Source: JAWLHK01 sp041690355 [NCBI: bacterium] | GTDB lineage: Bacteria > J088 > JAWLBW01 | Reading direction: 5' to 3' | Assembly: GCA_041690355.1 (NCBI GenBank) | Contig: JAWLHK010000002.1 | Coordinates: 1 to 64,000 of the forward strand | Length of the DNA: 64,000 bases | In this document: positions 18,061 through 25,481 of the stretch, piece after piece | How positions within the stretch are numbered: the first letter of the stretch is position 1 | Layout of the letters: each line of letters starts with the position of its first letter | The notes under the pieces: model-generated | Database searches by the model: none | What the model was told of the DNA's origin: nothing | What the model saw: the letters and a program-made list of their open reading frames with translations, nothing else | Translations under genes and position numbers: made by a program

Positions 18061-20817
18061 TTACCAGACGGGGGGATTGGCCAGGAGCTCGGTCGCCGCT
18101 TCGGCGGGGACGGGACGCGAGAACAGGTAGCCTTGGCCGTAATCGCAGCCGAGCGCGCGGATGTCGCGCAGCTGCTCGGCTGTCTCGACCCCTTCGGCGA
18201 TGACCGGCATGCGCAGTCCATGGGCGAGGCGCACGATGGAGCGCACGATCTCATTGGCCTGCTCTTCCTTGTCGAGCCGGTCGACGAATGATCGATCGAT
18301 CTTCAGGGCGTCGAAGGGAAAGCGGTGCAGGTAGGCCAGCGATGAGTAGCCGGTACCGAAATCGTCAATCTGGAGCTTGCAGCGCAGCTGTTTCAGCTCG
18401 TTGAGCAGTTGCGAAACGCTCTCGGCGTAGGCCATGAGGTGGCTTTCGGTGATTTCGAGCCGCAGCGTACCGGGCACCATCCCGGTCTCTTGGAGAATGG
18501 ACGCCAGCGACTGCACCAGGTTGGTCTGCTCGAACTGTTTCGGCGACAGATTGACGCTCACGGTAAGACCGGCGGCGTCACGGAACCGGGTCTGCCAGAT
18601 GGCGGCCTGCCGGCAGGCCTCGAGCAGCACGAACTGGCCCAGCGGCAAAATGAGCCCGTTTTCCTCGACGATGGGGATGAACTCGGCCGGACTGACATAA
18701 CCCCGTTCCGGATGCTTCCAGCGCAGGAGCGCCTCGAAGCCGGTGATCTGCATGCTGCGCAGCGAGACGACAGGCTGGTAGAAGAGCTCGAAGCCTCGTT
18801 CATCGAGCGAGCGCCGCAGATCGTGTTCGATCTGGAGCCGCTCGACCGCATGACTGTGCATGCGCTGATCGAACACCGCGTACCGGGCCTTGCCGAGGGC
18901 CTTCGCGCGGTACATGGCCGTGTCGGCATCGCGCATGATGGCTTCGGGGTCGTCGTACTCGGTCGTGCAGTGCGTAATGCCGATGCTGGCCGAGGTTACG
19001 ATTTCATGGCCGGCGACGCGAAAGGGGCGCAGCAGCGCCTCCTGGATGCGCTCTGCGACCCGGATGGCGTCCTGGGGGCCCGACAGATCTTCGAGCAGGA
19101 GCGTGAATTCGTCGCCGCCGAACCGCGCGAGCGTGTCTTCGGGACGCAGGCAGGTGCGCAACCGGTCGGAGATCTCCATGAGGAGCTGATCGCCCACCGA
19201 GTGGCCGAGCCCGTCGTTGGCGACCTTGAACCGATCCAGGTCGAGAAAGAGCACGGCGAAGAGCCGCTTGTGCCGGCGCGCGCGGCCCAGGGCCCGCCGC
19301 AAGCGGTCGAGAAACATGTTGCGGTTCGGCAGGCGCGTGAGGGCGTCATGAAAAGCGTCGTGGATCAGGCGCGCCTCGGCCTCCTTGCGATCGGTCACGT
19401 CGGTCTGGGAACCGACCAGGCGAACCACTTTGCCGCCGTCATCGCGCACGGCGACCCCCCGGCTCAGCATCCAACGGTACTGGCCGTCGCGATGGCAGAC
19501 GCGGTGTTCGAATTCGAACTGCTCGGTACGGCCGCTGACGTGCGCGTCGAGTTCGACGAGAAAATCGGGCCGGTCTTCTTCGTGAATGCGCTGGACCCAC
19601 TCGTCGGGCGCATCGCCGATGGACTTGTCGTCGTAGCCGAGCAGCGACTTCCAGCGCGGGCTGTAGTAGACGCGGCCGCGCACCATGTCCCAATCAAAAA
19701 GGCCGTCGTTGGCCGCCTGCGCCGCAAGCTTGTAGCGCGACTCGCTCTCGGCGAGTTCGCGCTCGAGCCGCTTGCGCTCGGTTACGTCGCGGGCGACGCC
19801 CAGGAGGCCGATGGGCTGACCGTCGGCTGCGAGCAGCGAGCCGCTCATTTCCAGCGTGAGCCGCCCGCCGCCTTTGGCCAGAACTTCAATTTCGGAAACC
19901 GGAAGCTGCCCGGTTTCCAAACCGCTGCGCAGCATGGAGAGGGCGCGGTCGAGATGCTCGGCGACGATGATCTCGTCGACCCCCATCGTGAGCGCTTCGA
20001 CACGGCTGTAGCCGAGGAGACGCTCGCCCGATTGGTTCACCGACGTGATGTTTCCCTTCAGATCGATCGTGAAGATGATGTCATTGGCCCCCTCGAAGAT
20101 GGCTTTGTAGCGCACCTCGGTCTCTTCGAGCGCCGTCTGGGCCTGCTTGCGCCGGGAGATGTCCCAGACCGACCACGCAGCTGCGGGCCGCCCCTGGAAC
20201 GAAAGGTTGCGGGAACGGATCTCGAGGGGAAACTGGCGGCCGTCCTTGCGCTGCCCCACGGTTTCGCAGGGCGCAGCGTCCACCGCTGCTGCGTCGACGG
20301 GCCGGCTGAACAGCATGCGCAGCGGTTTGCCGAGCAGGGCATCTGCATCCCATCCGAACAGCACGGTCAGTGCATCGTTGACGGCCACGATTCTGCCGTC
20401 CTGGTGCACGACCATCCCTTCGAAGGCAGCCTCGGAAAGCATGCGGTTGCGTTCATCGCGGGCCGGCTCGTCCTGGGGAAGGGCGGCGGCGACGACGACG
20501 ACCCCCTGGAGCTGCTCGCCTGCCCGGATGGGGTGGGCCCGCAGCAGCCACGAGCCGCCCGCCATCGTGACGCGCGCGGCGGCGGCCTCGCCGGTAAAGG
20601 CCCGCCGGATCGTGCGTTGGGCTTCGGGATGGGCGGCAAAAACCTGCTCTGCCGGCTGGCCGATCAGCAGATTGCCTGTGATACCGAGCGTATCCAGGGC
20701 CGAGCCTTCGGCGCGCAGCAGCAGCCCTCCCGCGCTGAAGAGCAGCAGGGCCATGGGCGCGAGCTCGCCGGCGCGATCGAGAAGGTCTTCAGGGCTGGCG
20801 GAGTGATGAGCCGGCAT
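18061..20817 (-). CDS. PAS-rich GGDEF-EAL c-di-GMP enzyme
   Basis: 918 residues without transmembrane segments. A degenerate PAS at about 10-115 is followed by three PAS/PAC domains (about 125-230, 235-350, 355-485; TDVTDRKEAE ends the last). The GGDEF domain has an intact GGDEF at 567-571 and an RxxD inhibitory site (559-562) five residues before it. The EAL domain has FEALLRW (694-700), EITES, QIDDFGTGYSSLAYL and LKIDRSFV, all intact. It should be able both to make and to cleave c-di-GMP, with balance set by the PAS sensors. pilT and receiver proteins in this window suggest a link to motility or surface behaviour, which is inference. Confidence 0.95.
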   Translation of the reverse strand: MPAHHSASPEDLLDRAGELAPMALLLFSAGGLLLRAEGSALDTLGITGNLLIGQPAEQVFAAHPEAQRTIRRAFTGEAAAARVTMAGGSWLLRAHPIRAGEQLQGVVVVAAALPQDEPARDERNRMLSEAAFEGMVVHQDGRIVAVNDALTVLFGWDADALLGKPLRMLFSRPVDAAAVDAAPCETVGQRKDGRQFPLEIRSRNLSFQGRPAAAWSVWDISRRKQAQTALEETEVRYKAIFEGANDIIFTIDLKGNITSVNQSGERLLGYSRVEALTMGVDEIIVAEHLDRALSMLRSGLETGQLPVSEIEVLAKGGGRLTLEMSGSLLAADGQPIGLLGVARDVTERKRLERELAESESRYKLAAQAANDGLFDWDMVRGRVYYSPRWKSLLGYDDKSIGDAPDEWVQRIHEEDRPDFLVELDAHVSGRTEQFEFEHRVCHRDGQYRWMLSRGVAVRDDGGKVVRLVGSQTDVTDRKEAEARLIHDAFHDALTRLPNRNMFLDRLRRALGRARRHKRLFAVLFLDLDRFKVANDGLGHSVGDQLLMEISDRLRTCLRPEDTLARFGGDEFTLLLEDLSGPQDAIRVAERIQEALLRPFRVAGHEIVTSASIGITHCTTEYDDPEAIMRDADTAMYRAKALGKARYAVFDQRMHSHAVERLQIEHDLRRSLDERGFELFYQPVVSLRSMQITGFEALLRWKHPERGYVSPAEFIPIVEENGLILPLGQFVLLEACRQAAIWQTRFRDAAGLTVSVNLSPKQFEQTNLVQSLASILQETGMVPGTLRLEITESHLMAYAESVSQLLNELKQLRCKLQIDDFGTGYSSLAYLHRFPFDALKIDRSFVDRLDKEEQANEIVRSIVRLAHGLRMPVIAEGVETAEQLRDIRALGCDYGQGYLFSRPVPAEAATELLANPPVW

Positions 20818-20883
20818 CGCAAGGGATTAAGGATACAACTGTATCACATCGGTGTCCAACCAGCCGTGATCATGCGCACAGGC

Positions 20884-22062
20884 TTACGGCGTTTCAGAGT
20901 CGGTCGCCTGCAGATCGGCGCAGGCCTGGTATCCCGGCTCGAGGGGAAAGACCTGATCGTCTTCGGGCCACGGACTGGCGGTGTCGACGGTCTCGCAGGG
21001 GATGCGGTCGATGAGCTGCGAGAGGGAATCGAGCGACGGGTTCTCCATGATGGCGCGCACCTCGGCGACGCTCAGCTTCGCGGGATAGCCCATGGCGACG
21101 AAAATGCACATTTCGTCGTCTGCCGTGGGGCCGGTGCGCACTTCGCGGTCTTCGCCGTTCACATAGTGACAGGCCCAGTGAATACCGTCGCCTACGTGCA
21201 GGGGATAGCTTTTGCCGCCGGTCCAGTCCTGCCGTTCGAAGAAGAGAATCGGGGGCGACTCCCAGTCTTTGTTGACGAAAAAGGGCTCGGGCGCGATGCT
21301 CTGCGAGGCGCCGTCATAGAAGTTCATGCTGAAACAGGCGCCCCGCGCGTGGGAGTGGCTCGAGATGGCGAACATGTTGATGTCGCGCTGTACGGCGCAG
21401 GTCCGCGATTCGATGCGTCGGCTCTTCGGCGGCAGCGTCACGTCGGAGATGCCCCCCGCGAAGGCGCTGGCGACATGCTGCACCTGCGACTCCGCCATCG
21501 TGCCGAGGTTGAGAACGGCATTGATCTTCACGGCACGCGTCGAGGTGTTGATATAGTGGTGCTCCATGATGAGCACGAGCGGCAGGGGCAGGGGAAAACC
21601 GACCCCGTCGGGCATCGAGCCCTTCTGATGGGTCTTCTGGCTCGGGTAGAGGGTCTGTACCTGCTGCTCCTCCATCAGATCCCCCAGCACGTCGCAGTCG
21701 TGCGCCCCCGCTTCGACGCCCAGCAGCTTCTCGGCATACCCGGGGGCCACGAAGGCGTCACCCACGGAAAAGATGCCGAAATTCACATTCATGTGGTGAC
21801 TGTGCAGCGAGCTGAGGCTTTCGAGGTCATGAATCCAGACGAGCTTCTCGCCGTCCTTCGGCTCGAGACGCACGACGTTGCACTTGTAGACCTCGGACAT
21901 CGGCGGAACCTCAATCACCTCGGTCTGCAGCTGGTATCCCTCGGCCGGAGGCGGGAGAGAAACCGTGAGGTCGAGCGGCCCGTCCTCTACCGCCGGAGCG
22001 GGCGAAGGCGAACAGGCGGCAGTGAAGCTCAGGAGCAGCGCGGCGAGAAGTCGGGTCGGCAT
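20884..22062 (-). CDS. Copper type II monooxygenase-like lipoprotein (PHM/DBM fold)
   Basis: 392 residues with a lipobox (LLSFTAAC, Cys17). It keeps the order of metal ligands known from peptidylglycine alpha-hydroxylating and dopamine beta-monooxygenases: H89-H90-M (SHHMNVNFGIFSVG) and H168/H169 (LIMEHHYIN) for CuH, then H236-S-H238 (SSHSHARG) and M318 (DDEMCIFVAMGYP) for CuM. GDGIHWACHY matches the GD...C.Y segment before the Met ligand. These enzymes hydroxylate C-H bonds using two coppers and ascorbate; the bacterial substrate is unknown. A close paralogue lies at 44207-45376. The start gives a normal signal peptide; the longer frame to 22179 is rejected. Confidence 0.82.
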   Translation of the reverse strand: MPTRLLAALLLSFTAACSPSPAPAVEDGPLDLTVSLPPPAEGYQLQTEVIEVPPMSEVYKCNVVRLEPKDGEKLVWIHDLESLSSLHSHHMNVNFGIFSVGDAFVAPGYAEKLLGVEAGAHDCDVLGDLMEEQQVQTLYPSQKTHQKGSMPDGVGFPLPLPLVLIMEHHYINTSTRAVKINAVLNLGTMAESQVQHVASAFAGGISDVTLPPKSRRIESRTCAVQRDINMFAISSHSHARGACFSMNFYDGASQSIAPEPFFVNKDWESPPILFFERQDWTGGKSYPLHVGDGIHWACHYVNGEDREVRTGPTADDEMCIFVAMGYPAKLSVAEVRAIMENPSLDSLSQLIDRIPCETVDTASPWPEDDQVFPLEPGYQACADLQATDSETP

Positions 22063-22145
22063 GGCGGTTCCCCGGTTCCGAAAGTTGCCAACCAGTCTAT
22101 CAAACGGTAGGAAGAGAGACCACCGGCTCTCCGGGGCGGATACGC

Positions 22146-22958
22146 TCAGGAGGGCGGAGATCCGGGCCGTCCGGCGCATTCCGCCAGGTCGACGTCGTTT
22201 GCCGTGCGCACGACGCGGTGTGCGCCTGCCCCGGCAAGCGCTTCACGGTCGGCATGCCGATCAAGGCCCAGGACGAATGCGATGGCAGCTTGAGCGGCCG
22301 CCCGGGCCGTCTCGGGTCGCGTCGTCAGGAGCAAGGCCTCTTCGGGGTCCCCCTCGGCGGCCTCGAAGATCAGATCGGGCACGGGCAGGGGGAGAAATCC
22401 ATGGAGCACGGCATGGTCGCCGTCGAGGACGCGGTCGAAAAGATCCGCGAGCCGGTTGCGCTCGAGCAGGCGTACGGCGCCCGGTTCGAAATCGAGGCCG
22501 ACGAGGTGCATGCCGCGCATGCGGGCTTCCCGCAGCAGGGCGTAGACGTCCCGGAAGACCCCTGCCGGCGTCCGCAAGGTCTCGTCGTGGAAGAGGGTGC
22601 GCCAGCGCGCGGCGAGCCCGTAAAGCGTGGCCCTGCCGGGCCCCTCGGAGGGGCTGCCCTCGGGAACGACGACGCCGCGCCCCTCGAGAAAGAGACGCAT
22701 GGCCGAGGCGTCGGTCGCCGCTCTGGCCGTACGCAGGGCATCGGTGTCGGAATAGGGGGCCAGGGGGATGCCGCCGAGGCCCGGTTCGGCCGTGAAGCGC
22801 TCCCAGGCAGCGCGGCGAAGCGGCTCGAGATCGAGCAGCGTCCCGTCCAGATCGACGAGCAGCAGACGCAGTGCGGCGGCACGGGTGCGTCCGGAGGTAT
22901 GCCTCGGCGAGGCCTTCGACGGACTTCCGGGGGCAGGCGGTGGCGGCTGCGGCTCCAT
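22146..22958 (-). CDS. HAD-superfamily hydrolase
   Basis: 270 residues. HAD motif I is LLLVDLDGTLLD with nucleophile D36 and acid D38. A helical cap follows, and the C-terminal half carries VLDGDHAVLHG, PDLIFEAAEGDPEEALLLTTRPE and a closing ANDVDLAEC. The layout resembles beta-phosphoglucomutase/phosphatase-type HAD enzymes, but motif III is not clear enough to name a substrate. The first 28 residues are Pro/Ser-rich and may not be part of the fold. An extended -10 (TGCTAAACT) lies just upstream. It is followed after 83 bp by the copper lipoprotein gene on the same strand. Confidence 0.75.
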   Translation of the reverse strand: MEPQPPPPAPGSPSKASPRHTSGRTRAAALRLLLVDLDGTLLDLEPLRRAAWERFTAEPGLGGIPLAPYSDTDALRTARAATDASAMRLFLEGRGVVVPEGSPSEGPGRATLYGLAARWRTLFHDETLRTPAGVFRDVYALLREARMRGMHLVGLDFEPGAVRLLERNRLADLFDRVLDGDHAVLHGFLPLPVPDLIFEAAEGDPEEALLLTTRPETARAAAQAAIAFVLGLDRHADREALAGAGAHRVVRTANDVDLAECAGRPGSPPS

Positions 22959-23011
22959 GGGTGGAGTTTAGCACGTTCCGCCCCGGGCGGGTGGCGACAG
23001 GCGAGGGGCGA

Positions 23012-23455
23012 CTAACGGGGCAGGACGGCGAAGCGCTTCTCGAACTCGAGAATGCCGTCCTTTTCCAGGTAAGCCGGACAGGTACGGCAGGTGCGGCCGG
23101 CAAACTCGGCGCCGGGTCCGCGCGTCCAGCAGATGGCCCCCTCACTCGTGGCGGCGTAGCTGCAGACGTCGCCGGTACGGTCGCGGCGAAGTTCGTGCAG
23201 GCGTGCGATGCGCAGAACCCAGGCGGCGGCGGCGGGGCCGAGATGCCGTTCTTCGAGGTACGTGCGCAAGCGGCGAAGCCAGTCGACGTCGCGCATCGAA
23301 AAGAGGCGCTGACCGTTCTCGCGGCACGGGATCACCAGGCCGAGGTCCTCGTAGTTGCGCAGCGTCGATTGAGATACCCCCACCATGCGCGCGGCCTGGC
23401 CGATGCGCAGAATGGGACGTTCGCCGTCTTGGAAGATGGAGTCGAGCACCGACAT
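23012..23455 (-). CDS. MerR-family regulator with a C-terminal cysteine cluster
   Basis: 147 residues. The winged-helix MerR domain is ILRIGQAARMVGVSQSTLRNYEDLGLVIPCRENGQRLFSMRDVDWLRRL (about 15-63). A dimerisation helix follows. The C-terminal effector region has Cys98, Cys109, Cys123 and Cys126 (CSY, ICW, CRTC), a pattern suited to a metal or Fe-S cluster. It is not a typical MerR, CueR or SoxR signature, so the ligand is open. The ATG at 23455 has GGAG 6 bp upstream; the longer frame to 23578 is rejected. It is divergent from the receiver gene at 23632, with an inverted repeat between them. Confidence 0.85.
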   Translation of the reverse strand: MSVLDSIFQDGERPILRIGQAARMVGVSQSTLRNYEDLGLVIPCRENGQRLFSMRDVDWLRRLRTYLEERHLGPAAAAWVLRIARLHELRRDRTGDVCSYAATSEGAICWTRGPGAEFAGRTCRTCPAYLEKDGILEFEKRFAVLPR

Positions 23456-23523
23456 AACGCTCCGTGCATCGAGGGATAGGACGCTACCAATGCTAACAGC
23501 TCGGGCGAAAAACCGAAAGCCGA

Positions 23524-23555
23524 CCTGCAATCTGAATTGTAGGGTTATTTGCAGG
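23524..23555. promoter_or_regulatory. Inverted repeat between merR and the receiver gene
   Basis: CCTGCAA at 23524-23530 and TTGCAGG at 23549-23555 are perfect reverse complements separated by 18 bp, in the divergent intergenic region. A GATAAT -10-like hexamer for the + strand gene follows at 23567. The position suits an operator of the MerR-type protein; binding is inferred. Confidence 0.45.
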
Positions 23556-23631
23556 CCGGATGGGAAGATAATTGCCATGCCCGAACGCGCGGGGTAGACT
23601 TGGCACTCGATATCGCAAAGGAATTATCGCT

Positions 23632-24000
23632 ATGGCGCGTTCTGTGCTCCTGATCGACGACAGTCATACGGTGCTCGCGTTTCTGACCGACAGGTTCCGC
23701 AAGGCAGGCTATCGGGTCGCGGCGCTGCAGCGCTTCGTCGACCTGCCGACCCTTCTGCGTGATTTTCGCCCGGATCTCATCGTGCTCGACCTCGAGCTGC
23801 CGACCCTTCCGGGGACGACGATCGGGAACTATATCCGCAAGTATCAGTCTGCGCCCATCCCGATGTTCATCTACAGTTCGGCCGCCGAACCGGCGGCCCG
23901 GGCGGCCGCCGAACAGCTGGGCGCCGTTGCCTGTTTCACGAAGTCGCCCGATGTCGGCCCGCTGCTGAAGGCGGCCGAACGCGTTCTGGCCGGCCGCTGA
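23632..24000 (+). CDS. Single-domain response regulator
   Basis: 122 residues, one receiver domain only: D9/D10 (LLIDDS), phospho-acceptor D53 (LIVLDLELP), S82/S83 (IYSSA) and K104 (CFTKS). No output domain. The Asp-Leu-Glu-Leu-Pro context and the ILLIDDS start resemble receivers of chemosensory or phosphorelay systems. No kinase gene is adjacent; the partner may be the orphan-looking kinase at 13161-14831 or lie elsewhere. The ATG at 23632 was chosen because upstream codons encode no receiver sequence. It converges on the MscS gene with a 25-bp gap. Confidence 0.88.
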   Translation: MARSVLLIDDSHTVLAFLTDRFRKAGYRVAALQRFVDLPTLLRDFRPDLIVLDLELPTLPGTTIGNYIRKYQSAPIPMFIYSSAAEPAARAAAEQLGAVACFTKSPDVGPLLKAAERVLAGR

Positions 24001-24025
24001 GGCACGCAGAGCGGACCTGCAATGC

Positions 24026-25315
24026 TCAGGAACGCTTGGGGGCGGGTCTGGCTTCGAGCGTGCCGGTGCGCACGTGCACGTCGCGCTGGGGGAAGGGGAC
24101 GCGGACGCCATAGTGCTGCAGGCGGTCCCAGATGGCGAAGTTGATCAGGCTGCGGAAACGATCGGGGCGATGCGAGAGTGAATCGGTCCATACGAGCAGC
24201 TCGAACTGCAGTCCGTTCTCGCCGAACTCGCAGAGCTGGACTTCGGGGGCCGGTTCGGTGAGCACCCCGAGCGTCTGCCCGGCTGCCTCCTGGAGCGCCT
24301 GTACGACGACGGCGACGTCGCTTGCGTAATCGACGCGCACGGGCAGCCGGAAACGCACCTTTTCATTCGTGTAGCTCCAGTTGATGACGTTCTCGGTCAA
24401 GATCTTGGAGTTGGGGACGATGATCGCGATGTTGTCGTTCGTGACGACCGTGGTCGCGCGGGCGTGGATGGCGATGACGTCGCCCTCGACGTCGCCCACT
24501 TCAATGCGATCGCCGAGCTTGACCGGGCGCTCGAAGAGGATGATCAGGCCGCTCACCAGGTTGTTGGCGATGTTCTGCAGGCCGAAGCCCACGCCGATGC
24601 CCACGGCTCCCGCGACGACCTTGAGCGACGAGAGGTTGATGCCGGCGGAATCCAGAATGAGAAAAATGCCGAGCACCAGCACGCCGTAGCGCATGAAGAC
24701 GAGAACGGCCTGCTTGGTGGGCCCCGGCACCGAGCGGCGCTCGAGCATCGGGTCGACCACCATGCGGCTCATGCGCGCCGTCAGGTAGAAGAGCCCCAGC
24801 ACGCCCCCGGTGACGTAAAAGAGCGTCAGCAGGGTAAGCGAGCCGTGCTCCAGCGGCAGAATCGGGTGATTAAGCACCCGCGCGACATCGCGCAACAGGC
24901 GGACGAAAAAGGCGAGCGACAGCTTTTCGACGTTGTCGGCGAGCGGGTGATCGAACAGCAGGCTGACGATGCGGTGAAAGCCCGTGCCGAAATCGACGCC
25001 CAGGGGGCCGAAGATCAGGTTCAGCATCGGGAATACAAATCCGCCGGTGGCGAGTACCGACAGCAGACCGAGCACGGTCACGAAGACCGAAACCACGGTG
25101 CCCGCGGTGGCGCGCATGGGCTGGGGGACGGGGCTTTCGGCCAGGAGTTTGAAGACGAGCCAGCGGCGCACCCGCTTCGCAACCCAGGCGATAAGGGTGG
25201 CGGCGGCCAGAAAGTAGAGCAGTGCCCAGAGCGTAACGACGCTCCCCGCCAGGGTCGCCAGAGGCGTGTTCAGGAACACCCGTACGGCGTCTACCATATC
25301 GATCAGCCACCGCAT
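24026..25315 (-). CDS. MscS-family mechanosensitive channel
   Basis: 429 residues with about five hydrophobic helices. The pore-lining helix is followed by the MscS signature (VVAGAVGIGVGFGLQNIANNLVSGLIILFERPVKLGDRIEVGDVEGDV split over about 250-295) and the beta domain (ARATTVVTNDNIAIIVPNSKILTENVINWS). A C-terminal alpha/beta domain ends with RDVHVRTG. It releases solutes on hypo-osmotic shock from the inner membrane. The N-terminal extension before the core is longer than in E. coli MscS (286 residues), as in YbdG- or YnaI-like members. Start 25315 gives a helix-compatible N-terminus (MRWLIDMVDAVRVF). Confidence 0.92.
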   Translation of the reverse strand: MRWLIDMVDAVRVFLNTPLATLAGSVVTLWALLYFLAAATLIAWVAKRVRRWLVFKLLAESPVPQPMRATAGTVVSVFVTVLGLLSVLATGGFVFPMLNLIFGPLGVDFGTGFHRIVSLLFDHPLADNVEKLSLAFFVRLLRDVARVLNHPILPLEHGSLTLLTLFYVTGGVLGLFYLTARMSRMVVDPMLERRSVPGPTKQAVLVFMRYGVLVLGIFLILDSAGINLSSLKVVAGAVGIGVGFGLQNIANNLVSGLIILFERPVKLGDRIEVGDVEGDVIAIHARATTVVTNDNIAIIVPNSKILTENVINWSYTNEKVRFRLPVRVDYASDVAVVVQALQEAAGQTLGVLTEPAPEVQLCEFGENGLQFELLVWTDSLSHRPDRFRSLINFAIWDRLQHYGVRVPFPQRDVHVRTGTLEARPAPKRS

Positions 25316-25412
25316 GCACCGATAGTGTGGCGCGGTTTCCCTGCGGATGCAAATTCCCCCCGGCCGCTCCGTATTGCGGTCTGCACCCGTTTCCGGCGGG
25401 TCGATCGATTTT

Positions 25413-25441
25413 TTGACGGCCGCCCGACGGAGGGGTATGCT
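25413..25441 (+). promoter_or_regulatory. Sigma-70 promoter of the large repeat lipoprotein
   Basis: TTGACG (25413-25418), a 17-bp spacer and TATGCT (25436-25441) match the -35/-10 consensus with optimal spacing. The predicted start near 25448 leaves a leader of about 34 nt before the ATG at 25482, with GGGAGG just upstream of it. Confidence 0.75.
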
Positions 25442-25481
25442 CACTGCAATCGGGACCCAAAGGTCCGAAACGGGAGGCTCT

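Noticed and set aside
18409-22110. 1233-codon plus-strand frame across two genes
   Set aside because: Opposes the intact PAS-GGDEF-EAL and copper lipoprotein genes; no domain or signal in its translation.
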